The notes: generated from the letters alone by a model not told the origin. A DNA stretch of 64,000 bases from Bidens hawaiensis (GCA_021521415.1 JAIQDT010007623.1:24443-88442); one strand, 5' to 3'. Positions 48,298-61,559 are shown, numbered from the stretch's first letter. Translations and numbers: made by a program.

Positions 48298-49803
48298 CTA
48301 GATCAGATCAGCAACATTGGACGGCAACTCCTCGACGACAACATTGTAGAACTTTTGAATGTCACCAAGCATCTTCTCATCATCATTTGTCACAAAGTTG
48401 ATAGCCACACCTTTTCTTCCAAACCGTCCACTACGCCCGATACGGTGAAGATAATTCTCCGGTTGGGTTGGAAGATCATAGTTTATCACAAGTGAAACTT
48501 GTTGAACATCAATACCACGTGCCAGCAAATCAGTGGTGATGAGCACGCGAGAAGAACCAGACCTAAACTCCCGCATGATGATGTCACGTGTGTTCTGGTC
48601 CATGTCACCGTGTGTGGCTGACACTGTGTGGTCCCGGCCTCTCATCTTGTCGGTCAACCAGTCAACCTTCCTTCGTGTGTTCACAAAGATTACACTTTGT
48701 GTGATTGCTAGTGTCTCGTAAAGGTCACAAAGTGTTTCAAGCTTCCAGTCTTCTTTCTCCACGTTAACGTAGAATTGTTTGATACCTTCTAACGTGAGTT
48801 CATCACGCTTCACGAGAATCCTAACCGGTTTGTTCATGAACTTTCTAGTGATTTCCAAAGCTTCCGGTGGCATTGTTGCAGAAAACACTCCAACTTGAAC
48901 CTTAGATGGCAACAACTGAAAGATATCATAGATCTGCAACCAAAAGAAACAATAATAGATTAATAGGTAACAAAAATAATAATAATAATAATAATAACAA
49001 AATCATATACCTGATCTTTAAAACCTCTTGAAAGCATTTCATCAGCCTCATCAAGAACAAACATTTTGATGTAATCAGAACGAAGGGACTGTCGGCGCAA
49101 CATGTCAAAAACACGCCCAGGTGTACCGACAACAGCGTGGACCCCAGCTGAGAGGATGCGTTGGTCCTCACGAACACTGGTCCCGCCAACACAAGCGTGG
49201 ACCTTAACACCAAGATAGTCACCAAGAGCCCGCATGACTTTCTCAATTTGTTGTGCAAGTTCACGAGTTGGTGCTAAAACCAAAGCCTGGCACTCGACGA
49301 CATTGTAATCAAGTTGTTGGAGAATGCCTGAGCAAAAAGTGGCGGTTTTTCCAGTCCCGGATTGTGCTTGTTGAATTACATCAAGACCCTTGGTGAATGG
49401 CACAATTCCCCTTTGCTGAATTGCTGATGGTTTCTCAAAACCTGCATCAAAATCAAACGGTAAGTTGCAATAATACACCATTTTTAATAACTTTTAATTA
49501 ATATTTAGTATTTACTAGACTTACCATATGCGTATATGCCTCTCAAAAGATTCTCTTGTAGACCCATAGCATCAAAGCTATCATAAACCTCATCATAAGA
49601 TGTGAAGAAATCCTGCCCATCAGCAGAAAGCCTGCAACATTGGTAAAAGAAAGAGATATATAATCACTACAGTCTAAGCATGAACAAAATAATTCTCGTG
49701 AATAATTAAAAGAATATCAAATATTGGAAGCTTACAAATCATTCATTTTAGAGTCAAAATGTCGAGTGTCAAATTGCGATCCTTCTGATGCTGCGCCCGC
49801 CAT
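48298..49803 (-). CDS. EIF4A: Eukaryotic initiation factor 4A (DEAD-box RNA helicase)
   Basis: Four coding exons: 49736-49803, 49525-49631, 49011-49441, 48298-48933; they sum to 413 aa, the usual eIF4A length. The N-terminus [20 protein letters not shown] is that of plant eIF4A. Q motif [13 protein letters not shown] (58-70), Walker A AQSGTGKT (83-90), [29 protein letters not shown], then [12 protein letters not shown] and [13 protein letters not shown]. It unwinds 5' leaders as the helicase of eIF4F in the cytosol. The third intron holds an (AAT)n stretch. All motifs intact; assumed functional. Distinguished from eIF4A-III by its N-terminus and the VADLI end. Confidence 0.97.
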
Positions 49804-49805
49804 GA

Positions 49806-50448
49806 CTACAAATAAACAACAATTACTTTTAAGTGACTGAACATACTTTTTTCTTGGACATCATTCATAATTTAAACTTAAAGCAACGATATTCATTATC
49901 GGCTTGTCATTACATATTGTTGACTTTGGTCCACGGTACTGAAAACTATATCAGACATGTAAATAATAAAAGCACAAGCTCAAAACAGGAACAAGATTGT
50001 CACTGGCCACTGCTGTAAAAACCATGATACAAGCAAGCATCTATATACCATACAACACAAATCATATGGAAAACATACACACACTCCCATGCACAAGAAA
50101 AGCTGAATTCAAGTAAAAAGTTAAAACCTTGTGGCGATTCAATTACTCTTTCAGTGCACTGACGATAAATATCTCAGAAGAAAATTTGCATATTTTGTTG
50201 ATTGAGAAACAAAATTACAGTAAATGAATAGCATTTGCAGATGCAAAACGCACACTCGAAAGCATCCCTAGGTCAGTCAAAACCCAGATATAAAATCAAA
50301 TGCGTTTCGATCTAGACTTAGAGTGTATTTGACTATACATACATTCTCATAACATAAGATAAAGAAAGGTGAAAAGTGAACTGATAGAATACAAAAAAAA
50401 GCATACATAAGAAAAGATATAGAATCAAAGTGTTGTTTGTTGTGATAC
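49806..50448 (-). other. 5'-UTR intron of eIF4A
   Basis: Donor CAG|GTATCAC at 50448 and acceptor TTTGTAG at 49806, two bases before the ATG. The leader exon upstream (50449 to about 50580) is CT-rich (CTCTTCTTC). Leader introns are common in plant translation-factor genes and often raise expression. Inferred from splice borders; no transcript seen. Confidence 0.65.
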
Positions 50449-50935
50449 CTGAAGAAGAGTAAATGTGTGTTGTTTAATTGGTTAGGGTTTTGTTTCTTTG
50501 TTTGTTTTCCCAAACTCATCGACGCCGCGGAGTTGAGGAACAAGGAGAAGAAGATGTGTGTTTGTTTGTTTGTTTTACCCGGTGGCGTCCTGATGTATGT
50601 ACATATCGGAGGACTCACTTGCCCTACTTTTCCTATTTTCTTCTTCTTTGACCATTTTGCCCTTATACCACATCTACATGGATTTTTATTTATCGGGACC
50701 GGTTGAGTGTGTTTGGTTCACTTAAAAATTAACACACATATTTGAATGATTTATTATGAATCTATTAAATGAGTAAATTTTAAAAACATGCTTACTGATT
50801 TAGAGGCTACCACTTCAACGGTAGCAGCACTTATTGACTCAACAAAAACGGAAAAAAAAAACTATTTTTCATAATTGTTTGTATTCGTTCAAACATTTTG
50901 TTTCGTATTCATTATCGCTTTCTTCCAGTTACAAA

Positions 50936-51180
50936 TAGAGGTGCACAAACCAGTTTAAAACATAAAATTGGGTTGGTTTGATCAACATAAATCAAAACCG
51001 GTTATGATCGGTTTTGGTTCGGGTTGAAACCGGTTTCTTGACATGTTACGATCGGTTTTGGTTTTGACCATTTTCGTTCGGTTAACCGGTTTCAGTGGAG
51101 AAAATATAAACTAGTTTCTACATAATCGGTTTGGTTTCAACCGGGTCAATTCGGTTAACTGGTTCTTTTACCCACCTCTA
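50936..51180. mobile_element. hAT-like MITE, AACCGG-rich
   Basis: 245 bp. Termini TAGAGGTGCACAAACC and, reversed, TAGAGGTGGGTAAAAG; interior of CGGTTTTGGTT / AACCGGTT words. The flanking 8-mers (GTTACAAA, GTAGGATC) do not match, so the duplication has decayed or the ends are slightly off. Confidence 0.6.
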
Positions 51181-51194
51181 GTAGGATCGGTTTT

Positions 51195-51262
51195 GTCATT
51201 CAAAAAGGGGTGGCGGCGCAGCTTGTTGCCCGCTTACCTGCCTCTCTATGATAATTGAATCC
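51195..51262 (-). repeat. Dispersed repeat, copy B (inverted relative to copy A)
   Basis: AAAAAGGGGTGGCGGCGCAGC.. to ATTGAATCC; reverse complement of 47634-47700. Homology runs on weakly into TATTAATA/AAATATTATTAAAG beyond the core. Confidence 0.7.
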
Positions 51263-52115
51263 TTTTTTTAGTATATTAATAGTTAATTACAAACACTCAC
51301 AAACATAAGAAATAAATAACAAGTCCCTAAAATTTGAGAAATGAAAAGGCCGTCATCAAATATCAAGATTAGTGGAACTTACTACCTTATTAAGGAAACA
51401 TTTCAAAAACAAAAACAAAAGTCCAACGAAACCATATGCCAAACTATCAAACTAACAAACAAATGTGTATAATGAATTTTATTCATAGTATAATCTTGAT
51501 ACAAACACGATTCTCTCTTACATGTTCTACCTTGAATATGATAGAAAACAAGATCATCAAAACTCAAGTTGTAGTAAGACGCTACACACTTGTACCAGAG
51601 ACAAAGGGTTTGAGAGAAACTCTAAAATGAGATGTCTAGAATGAACGTAACAATGAAACTATAAGCCATTATACGCTTGAGACTTTTCATAATCGTCACG
51701 AATACCTCCTTCAGCAACTCCACGTGTTTATCCTTTTAGCATAAGCACTTCAACTTGACAAATACTATATAACTCACTCACACAAACTATTAAAAAAATA
51801 TATATCAAAAGACACGTTATTAAAACACAACTACATAAAAGTTTAATTAAAAAGAAACGTAAACTTGTATGTTTAACATTCCCTCCTAATTCATTTCTTA
51901 AACAAATCAACAAAACACAACTGACCACAAACATAATCATGTTGTTTTAATTGCAAACACTATAAAAAAATTGACGGTATCACTTTTTTCGATCCTATAC
52001 AACCTTGACATGTCAATTTTTCTCAAAAAAAGGTATAAGTTAATTTCACAATACATAGGCATATCATTTATTCGTTAAACCTTTTCATCGTCAAACCCTA
52101 ATTTAATTTATCTTC
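51263..52115. other. Intergenic, no gene seen
   Basis: AT-rich; several short frames, none with conserved motifs or splice support. Confidence 0.5.
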
Positions 52116-52499
52116 GAGTTAAGTGCCACATTAGTACCTGTGGTTTGGCCAACTACGCAACTTTAGTACCTAAACATTATTTTGTGCAACTAGCTATCCC
52201 ATCTTCAAAAAACTTGTCATTTTAGTACTTTTTGCTAACCCCGTTAATTTTTCTCGTTAAGTCATGGGTAAACTTATAATTTCAATTATTTTATCACAAA
52301 CTCAAAAAGAGTTAAGTGCCACTTTAGTACCTGTGGTTTGGTCTACGCAACTTTAGTACATAAACTTTATTTTGTGCAACTAGCTACCCCAGCTTCAAAA
52401 AACTTGCCATTTTAGTACTTTTTGCTAACCCCGTTAATTTTTTCTCGTTAAGTCAGGGGTAAACTTGTAATTTCAATTATTTATCATAAACTCAAAAAA
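52116..52499 (+). repeat. Dispersed 193-bp repeat, two direct copies
   Basis: Copies start GAGTTAAGTGCCAC at 52116 and 52309. Shared words: GTACCTGTGGTTTGG, TACGCAACTTTAGTAC, GCTAACCCCGTTAATTTTT. Found again in reverse at 53124-53315. Confidence 0.85.
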
Positions 52500-53004
52500 A
52501 TATGTGGTGACAGGGACTTGAACTCGCGCCTATAGTTTTTACAATGTTTTAACGAGGGATGCACTAGCCAGTAGGACAAGTGACTGACTTGTTCGGAATA
52601 CTTTTATAGTCAAGTTTGAAAGACCCCCAAATCCTCATAAACCATAGAAATGTCAAAATTGGTCATAGCTGATCATGCAACTAGTTACACCAACACAATT
52701 GGGCCCAATTCCGCCCTCCGATTTCGTCAATCAGAGCTGTTAATCCCCTGCTTAATCAGGTCAATGCACTGCACATATTGTATAGCAGATTTTGGGTTGG
52801 AATTCAACATGAAAATTAACCAGTGACCAGAGCTGAGATGGCCAGAATCCCGCCGGTATTGAGATAGGGGCAGAAGCCGGAAAACGAAAGAGAAAAGGGG
52901 TGGGGGCTGTTTAGTTTAAGATTTGACACCATCGGTCCCTAGGATTTTCAAATGTTTAAAACTAAACAAAACATTTACAAAAGGGGGGATTTGATTAAAT
53001 GAAG

Positions 53005-53123
53005 AGCTAAGTGCCATTTTAGTACATGTAGTTTGGCCAACTACGCAACTTTAGTACCTAAAACTTTAGGTACTAAAGTTGCGTAGTTGGCCAAACTACA
53101 TGTACTAAAATGACACTTAACTC
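53005..53123. repeat. Near-perfect 118-bp palindrome
   Basis: The first 59 bp of the dispersed repeat (GAGCTAAGTGCCATTTTAG..) are followed at once by their reverse complement (..CTAAAATGACACTTAACTC). Only a few mismatches, all near the outer ends; the centre is near 53064. As RNA it would form one long hairpin. Confidence 0.9.
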
Positions 53124-53315
53124 CTAAATGAATTAATAAAATAACTGAAATTACAAGTTTACCTTGACTTAATGAGAAAAAATTAACGGGGTTAGCCAAA
53201 AATACTAAAATGGCAAGTTTATTGAAATTGAGGTAGCCAGTTGCACAAAATAAAGTTTAGGTACTAAAGTTGCGTAGTTGGCTAAACCACAGGTACTAAA
53301 ATGACATTTAACTCT
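53124..53315 (-). repeat. Dispersed 193-bp repeat, inverted copy
   Basis: Reverse complement of the 52116/52309 units, including AACGGGGTTAGC and GTACTAAAGTTGCGTAG; complete length. Confidence 0.85.
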
Positions 53316-53879
53316 TTATCATTTCTACATATTCTCCTTCGTCGGTGTATCATCTCTATCACCGGTTAACTTGCAATTGCCACCCATCATAGTCAATCTC
53401 CTCTCTCATGCATCAACCACCCTTTTTCATAAGACGGGTATTTATGTTTATGTTTGTTCGTTTAAAAAAGATCAACATGTTCGTGTCCGTTCGTTAAAAA
53501 TATAAAAACCTACACATCTCAATTGAAAAACCCCAAATGTTAAAAAAATATAAGAACATAACAAACTAATATATACATACTAAATCTAATCAAAACTACG
53601 TTAAAAAAAATAAAACAAATAACTATAAAATATAAAATAACAAAACGAATAAAAAACAAAAAAAAAAATTTGCTCAAATTAGTGTAATAATATCTGAAGA
53701 GCTGATAGAAGAAAATAAATTGAACAATAAAAAGAAAGGCAGGCAGGCAGGCTTGAGCTGAGCTGTTGAAGCCGACTTGAATCTTTGTTATTCCAATAAC
53801 ACCCATCCTCCAAACCCACGTTGCACCCCATCACTCGTAATAAACCAAGGGCAAAACAGTCATTTCAGTCAGAGCCAAC

Positions 53880-55252
53880 GCATCTCCGATCATAACACTG
53901 TGGGAGGAGGCGCTGCCATGGCTTCGGATGAGCCTTCAATATTATTATTATTATTATTAACCCCCAACACATCTTATTATTATTAATTATCATTATCATT
54001 ATTATAATTATTACAGCAGGTAAATTTGCAAATTTAACCTAACTGCTTGATTCTCAATACTCGATCAGCTCTCCAATTCACCAATTTTACACGCGATTTG
54101 GAGTTACAGCTCAAGGTTTTTGTGAATTCGATCTCTTTTTGTTTAATTAAATGTGTTTTTACCGAATTAGATTGTGTTATATTAAGATTCTGCTTAATTG
54201 ATCGCTTAAGCTGATTTTTTGAGCTTCTAGGGTTTCAATTATTAGAGATATGAGGTGATTAGGTTTACACAACTGTTGAATTAATTACTTTGCATGTGTT
54301 TAAATTTGAGATCACTAGTTTATAATTTGTATTGTAATGACTAGCTTCTTTTTGTTTGTATTCAGTTATGTTATTATTAATTGTTTTATTATTAGTTAGT
54401 TTGAGGAATATTTACTGGAAATGTATTGATCAATTCATACAGTTAAGATGATAGTTACAGGAAGTATCAAACTATTGATATAAAGTTTGGAATGGCATTA
54501 ATTAAGTCCGATAGTGATCAGCCTGTCGTTTAATCGGAAAGTTAACTTGGAGAGACATGTGTATGTGTTTTTTAAGATCACCTGAGGCATTTGTGCAGTG
54601 CATTTGATATACAGTCAGTTTTATAACTATTATGTGCGTGATTGTGAATCTAGTTTAAATGACCATACACCTGACATACTGATAGTTACAGGAAATATCG
54701 ATATAAAGTTGTTATATTTTTGGATTGCCATTAATTAAGTTTGATAATGATCAGCCTTTTATATAATTGGAAAGTTAACTTGGAGAGAAATGTGCACGTA
54801 TTATCTATGATTACATTACTCTTTTTTTTACTATTGATCAAAGTACTGTAGGTATTTGTGCTGTGCGATACAGTCAGTTTTATAAGTGTTATGCGTGTGA
54901 TTACGAAATGATGTTTAAATGAGCATACATTTGACATACTGATGACTTCATATTTAAAGGTTTTGAGAATGTTGTAGAAACTTTTGTGCATTGTGTGCGA
55001 CTTGCAAGAACCCGATTATAAAGCGAGTTACTCTAAAGCAAATTAAATTAATGCATTTTTAATTTGATTTGAAATTTTGAACTATCAATGCGATTCTGAG
55101 GCGTACACCAATTCTTGAATTGTTAGGTTTAATTCTTCTTTCGTCATTGGGAAAGTCGGGTGTCACTTCCATGAGCAGTGACACGACGATATTGTCATGC
55201 ACATCTGTGTTTACAAATCTTGCAACACAGAGACTGTTAATAAACTGATGCA
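53880..55252 (+). promoter_or_regulatory. Probable promoter, leader exon and leader intron of the 1273-aa gene
   Basis: CT-rich leader-like sequence at 54040-54114 ends CTCAAG|GTTTTTG (donor about 54114); a matching acceptor AACACAG is at about 55222. A short upstream frame starts at 53919 (MASDEPSI, Leu run from (ATT)n), and an out-of-frame ATG at 55247 lies six bases before the main ATG. Both could lower translation if in the mRNA. Inferred only. Confidence 0.45.
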
Positions 55253-58200
55253 ATGGCGTCGTCTGGTAAATTTGACATGTCATCTGTTAGTCCGGATAGG
55301 CCATTGTACAATACTGCACAGCGCGGATCCTACTCAGCTGCTTCACTGGACAGATCATCCAGTTTTTGTGAAAACATGGAAAATCCAATATTATCATCTC
55401 TTCCTAGCATGTCGAGAAGCACCACAACTGTCACCCAAGTAGATGTAACCAATTTTTTTCAATGCTTGCGGTTTGACCCAAAGACAATGGCCAGTGAACA
55501 TAAGCGACATGGAGATTTTAAACGACTTGCAAGTGCTGTACTTGGTTCGCCAGATGAGTCACCATCTGGTTCGATTAAAGGCAAACTGCCTAATTCATCA
55601 CCTGAAGATCTTAAACGGTTAAAGGCTGGTTTGCGGGAATCCACCATTAAAGCCAGGTATAGTATTTTAATCTATCTTTATAGGATCAGAGATTTATATA
55701 TTTTGTAATCATTTTTATTATGTAAATAGGGAACGGGTGAAGGCTTTCAGTGAGACCTTGTCGGTGATTAACAAGTGTTTTCCAAGCATTCCTTCAAGGA
55801 AGAGAACAAGACCAGATGCTTTACCTGGTGATCGGTCTAGTGGTTTACTCTTGAATCGTGCACCAATGATGGCAGGTGTCGGTAAGATGGGCACACAAAG
55901 TCATTCCCCCACAAATGCATTTGACTTTGAGCAGCAGAAGGCCGAAGAAAGGGGTAAAAATATCATTCCTAACAAACGAACCAGAACTTCAATGGTTGAT
56001 CAAAAGGTTTGTAACTTTGTATAATGTTAATAGTTTGCCATTTTATTTTATTTTGATGCGAATCTATTTATAATGTTTACTAATATAGGCGGAGGTACGT
56101 CCAAACACTCCTGCTAGATCATCGGGGAATGTAGATAGGAATAAAGAGATTTTAAGACTTCCAAGCAGTAATAGTCTTCAAGGCGAGGATCGTTCATTGC
56201 ACATTGTAGCCAATGGTTGGGAAAAAGCAAAAATGAAGAAGAAACGTACTGCAATAAAAGCCGATACTGCACATAGTCCAAGCTCAATGTCAACAAAAGC
56301 TGTCAATGGAATCCATGGAAGGAGTATTTCTGATTCCATGTCACGATTGAATGATTCTCACATGAGGTATCAATTTCTGATAACTAAAAGTCATACATCA
56401 ATTGTGTTAAGTCTTCGTGCTTATGGTCGTCAGTTTTGATGTAGGCCTGGAGCTGCTAATGGAATAATTGGAGGTGTAAAAGCTGACGGTCCAGCTCAGC
56501 AGGCGAGTGTAGGCATACGGTCTTCCATTCCAAGGCCTGAACAGGATACATCTCTTTTTGATAAAAGAGATAGAAGTACAAGTTCTGAAAAGGAAAGAAC
56601 AAATATTCGATCAGTTAACAAGTATGACAACATATTGTCATGTTTTGTTCTGTCTTTCCTATTATACTTGATTATAATTTTGTTTGATTTGTTACCAGGT
56701 CCAGTTTTCGAGAAGAATTTATATCCGGTAGTCCTACCTCTAGCACAAAACTGCACGGGCCCGCTCGAGGTCCAAGATCAGGGTCAATTGTTGTGCCTAA
56801 ATCATCCCCAGTGGTTCAAAGGGCCACTGCTTCCAGTGATTGGGACATGGTTCATGGTACAAACAAGAACTCTGGTCAGTTTGGGTCCAATAACCGTAAA
56901 CGTACACCAGCAACACGGTCTTCATCTCCACCAGTAGTACAGTGGGCTGACCGCAGGCCCCAAAAGATATCTCGTACAGCAAGGAGAACAAATCTTGTCC
57001 CTATTATATTTAATAGTGATGAAGTTACTGCTTTGGATAATACCAGTGATGTTACTGGTAGTGAAAGTGGGCCCGTGTTTTCTAAACGAATTCCTGCTAA
57101 TTCTCCTCAGCAATTCAAATCAAAAGGAGATCATTTTGCATCATCTACACCGTCTGAAAGTGAGGAGTCTGGGGCTGCTGAAATTAGATCTAGAGATAAA
57201 GGGAAGAAGTATTATGAAGTAGAAGATAAAGGTGAACAAAATGTTCAAAAGCTCTCAACTTTAGTTCCTCCAGTAAGAAAGAACAAGACAGTGAATGGTA
57301 AAGAAGTTGGTGATGGGATTCGTAGACAAAACCGAACCGGACAGGGTTTTGGTTCGTCACGTGGTGTTACACCGCCAGTAGAGAAGATTCGCCATGTGGG
57401 GACCGCAAAACAGCTTAGAACTGCCAGACAGGGTTTTGATAAGTCTGAAAGGTTCTAGATTCTTTTTCCATGACAAAAAAAGATTATTTTTTTAGTATAT
57501 ATACTCCTATATGTTTTTTATGTGTTTGGTCTTGATGTGTCAACAGCAAATCAGGTAGGCCACCCACTAGGAAACTTTCTGACCGCAAAGCTTATACTCG
57601 CCAAAAGAATATCGCATTCAATGTTGTAGCAGACTTTCCCGGTATATGAAATGATGATTCTTACGTGAAGATTTGTTATGTTCACAAATTTCTGAACTTT
57701 GTTTTTTCCCTTATATCTGTTAGTTGGTTCTGATGCTGGACATGATGAGCTTGTGGCTGCAGCTAAAGCGGTTACTAATCCAAGTACTGTTCTATATCAC
57801 CATCTGTTAATTTTTTTTTTGACGAACAATATTATATGATAATTCTAATTTTTGGATTTGGAGGTTGCAGATCATGTTTTGTCCAGTCCATTTTGGAGGC
57901 ATATGGAGCCACTTTTTGGTTTTGTATCTGATTTGGACATGTCTTATTTAAAGCAACAGGTGATGGTTCTTTCTTGGGTTGTATAAGATATATGTTGTAA
58001 ATTGCAAAATTAAAATTTTTTATTCTATTCAGATACAGGAAAGCACTGAGTCTAACATTAACACAAAAAACCCAGTTCATCAAGACGTTAAAAGTTCTGG
58101 TGCACTAATTAATGGAGCAGAAATCAGAAGTATTGAACCAAGTCCCAGACATTTTGCATCAGAAACTACGGGTCCTGGGGAAATCCCCCTTTGTGAGAGA

Positions 58201-60359
58201 CTACTTGCTGCCCTAATTTTCGAAGAAGGAAACGATGAGCTTTCACTTAGTGGGAGTTACGACCACAACTTTAATGTATATGGATCTGCATTTGAGTTTG
58301 ACACAGATATTGAATCAAATTCCTTCAATCAAAGGTCATCGCAGAGCTATGAACTTGGTGGGCGTGGTAATTTTAGTGGTCACAAGAAAAGTTCTACACT
58401 GAGATCTAGTAAAGAGTCCATCCACTGTCCGCCAGATCATATTATGTCCATGTCGGATTCGACAAAGGCTACTGGTTATGATCATTTGTATAATGGTCCA
58501 CTTTCAGATCCAGCAATGACATCTGGCATCACCTTCTCGGATCATCAGTATGCTAACATGTCATTAAACGAAAGACTTCTTATAGAGATCCAGAGTATTG
58601 GACTTTATCCAGAACTTGTGGTAGGTTCTATCTTTTGCTCACTTTACGTGTTCTTAATTCTTACCTCAATGAGCATGCTGTTTTAATCACTACTATAAGA
58701 TTGAAAAGTTTATTAAGTAATTTAACATGCGAACACTTTCTTTTTGTCCAGCCTGATTTACCAAACAATGGGAGTGAAGGCATCAGTGGAGAAATTTGTC
58801 GACTTGAAGAAAAACTTCTTAAACAGGTAGCAATATCTTTCAACTAAAATTTGGAATTTACCAGCTTTTTTGATTGTTTGTTTGATTATAGTTCAAATGG
58901 ATAATTCTCAGTTTTGCAATCAAGGATTGTACTGCTTTCTTTGTTTCCGTTCTGTAGTTTCTTTCATATTTTATTGAAAATTCTGAATATCAAATATAAA
59001 AAAAACAGCCTTATCTTATGATCTAATTGATTAACAGGTTTCCAGGAAGAAATACCTGCTTGATAACCTTTTGGAGACCACTAATGAAGCAAGAGATCTG
59101 CAACAGAAGTAGGGATTCTTTTTCTTTATTTTAAAATCTAACCAAGTGATTTTTATTACCGTCTTTTCTAATATGTCCAATTGTGTGTTTGTAGGGAATT
59201 TGAACAACTTTGTATTGACAAGCTCACTGCAGTGGCTTATCAAAAGTACATGGTAATGGTTATTAATTTTTTTTTCTTTTCTCATCATCTTTTCAATCAG
59301 TTTTTGCACAAGCATTCCTATAAACTACCAAAATCATGATCTTGACGTATTTTTATCATCAATAAATGTTTGTCAGAGTTGTTGGGGTCCTCATGCGCCT
59401 AAAAACGTTGGTAGCAAAGTAGCCAAGCAAGCTGCTTTAGGTTTTGCTAGACGAACACTGGATCGATGCCACGAATTTGAATCAACAGGCAAAAATTGCT
59501 TCAATGAACCACTATTTAAGGAAATTTTCCGCTCTGGATCATCACACTTAAATGACACGCAATTAGATACCGCAACCAATGACGGATTCGGTAAAATAAA
59601 CGGGAAATCCATAGAACGAGTGTCAGGTACTACATATTATTCACAATATTCTCCCAACATATATTATTTTGTCCGTCTTTAATTATGGTTCTGTTTTTCA
59701 CAAATAAAGCAGGTGCTCAGCTAAGCCCTTCGTTAAGCAGCCATGAGATATATCCGTCTGATGCATTCCACTTCTCTGAGCAAACTAATGGCAAAGATGA
59801 AAATATATGGTCAAGCAGGGTCAAAAAGAGAGAATTATATCTTGATGATGTCGTTGCTGGTACTTCTTCAGGCTTTGGAACCACAATTTCAAATAGTGCA
59901 AAAGGAAAGAGAAGTGAGCGGGACAGAGAGGGTAAAGTGAACGGTTTATCCAGAAACGGAGGCCCGAAAGTCGGGCGGCCCGCATTCGGTAACATTAAGG
60001 GTGAAAGAAAGAACAAAACAAAGTTAAAGCAGAAAACAACTCAATTAACCGCATCACTCAATGGCCCGATTGGAAAAATTTCAGATCAAAACAGAACATT
60101 TTCTTCAGTCCCAAATGTGAAAAATAATAGCAGTAGTAGTAATAATACGATCAAAGAGGAAGACGAGTATAAGTATATGGAGACCGAGGAGCCACTTGAC
60201 TTTTCACACCTACAAATACCTGAAATGGATGTACTCGGTGATCAAGGCGAAGATATAGGTTCATGGTTGAACATTGATGATGATATATTACAAGATGATG
60301 ATTTTATGGGACTTGAGATTCCAATGGATGATCTATCAGATTTGAACATGATGGTCTAA
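55253..60359 (+). CDS. Large Ser-rich plant protein of unknown function (1273 aa)
   Basis: Fourteen coding exons join in frame: 55253-55656, 55730-56006, 56089-56366, 56445-56621, 56699-57451, 57547-57641, 57724-57783, 57871-57959, 58033-58620, 58752-58826, 59038-59108, 59195-59252, 59377-59626, 59713-60359. Conserved-looking N-terminus (KFDMSSVSPDRPLY; NFFQCLRFDPK), Ser/Lys/Arg-rich middle (residues 228-660) with KMKKKR and RKRT basic clusters, a block SPFWRHMEPLFGFVSDLDMS (about 686-705), a coiled-coil-like stretch (918-975) and a very acidic tail (DDDILQDDDFMG..MDDLSDLN). It resembles, from memory, the Arabidopsis At2g19390/At4g29790 family, annotated only as unknown or SRRM-like. Basic clusters and the acidic tail suggest a nuclear protein, possibly transcription-linked; this is inference. 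Confidence 0.88.
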
Positions 60360-61559
60360 TAAAGTTGATGATGTTATGTTGTACAGAAGACATGCTGAGT
60401 ATACACGACTTACAAATGAAAGATAGAAACATAATCGCTGGTCTCAAGAAAGAATGCCAGCCTGTTATTCGGCTACAGATGAAAGATACATATGTGGAAG
60501 GTTTTGAATGGCATGGATTTTGGTGGTATTTAATATAGGGATTTAGGGTTTGTAAAAATCTTTTTGTTTTCTACCTACTCATAACCTAGTTTGTTCTGGC
60601 CACTATATTTTAGGAAAACCCGATTTTTGGTTATAGCATTTTAAAGATCAGGGGACAATACCCCTTGTACATACAAATTTATGTTCTCAATAAAATCAGT
60701 TCATTCTTAATATCATCTTTTTCTTCATGTTTATTCTCTCTTATAAGTTTCTATTCCTCTCCATTTCGGCTGCAGTTTGAAGAATTCAAATCGAAGGTAT
60801 ATAACAATAACGCCTTTACTTATTGGCTTTGTGCTATTCAGTTTTATTATTTCACATATTCTTCTGGACATGAATTCTGTGTTTCTGTTAATGCAGGGAG
60901 GAAATAAAGTTATCTTCTCACATTATTCATGGGCTTTAGAAGTTTAGATCATATGAAGCTTAAAATGGTTTTCTTTATGTCTTGCATACTTTTGTTGCCT
61001 TCTTTATTTCTTTTCACTTGAAATATATAAGTGATTTTGGAATAAGAAACATTCTCATATTGATTTCTTCCGGAGCTAAAAGCTGAGTGTTTGACATGCT
61101 TGCTAAATTCGTTTAGTTAAATGTTTAGCGATTCATGCTAAAATTGAGAAGAAAATGTAAAGTTGCGTTTTAATTTGTACTGTTTGCCTCACACTAAAAG
61201 GTAAAAGAGATCACCAAATAGTTTGTACTGTTCTTGTCACGCCTCCTAGTGTTGGGCGACAAGGAGGCGGCCCAAGAGTTTGAATATCATAACCCTTTAG
61301 GCCTTGTCCCAAGAGTTTGAATATCATAACCCTTTAGGAACGGTGATTTGCGCATGAATATGCTTATATTTTCCTTCTTTATGTTTGAACATATATTTTG
61401 TAGCCAACTTGTTTGACTCAAATAAGCTTGTTGAGACTGCTGTCTTTCTAAACATCAGAAAAAAGAAGCAAACAAAAAAGAAAAAGACAGCCGGCCTGAG
61501 ACGGCAATCTGAATAGGAAATATGTTATTATAATTAATTAAAAAACAGGTAATCTGACA
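60360..61559. other. 3' UTR with AATAAA and intergenic DNA
   Basis: AATAAA at 60689-60694, 330 bp after the stop, is a plausible near-upstream poly(A) element of the 1273-aa gene. A 30-bp direct repeat (CCAAGAGTTTGAATATCATA..) occurs at 61273 and 61310. No further gene seen. Confidence 0.5.

Noticed and set aside
47634..51262. MULE-type capture of eIF4A between long terminal inverted repeats
   Set aside because: The GGGG ends of the inverted pair face inward, and eIF4A has its normal intron-rich structure and leader intron.
52500..52625. Possible tRNA-like/SINE segment (GGGACTTGAACTCGCGCC)
   Set aside because: It resembles a reversed B box, but no A box at the right spacing, no cloverleaf and no poly(A) tail were found.
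53919..53986. Short frame MASDEPSI.. with Leu run as a gene
   Set aside because: About 22 codons ending in an (ATT)n microsatellite; at most a uORF of the downstream gene.
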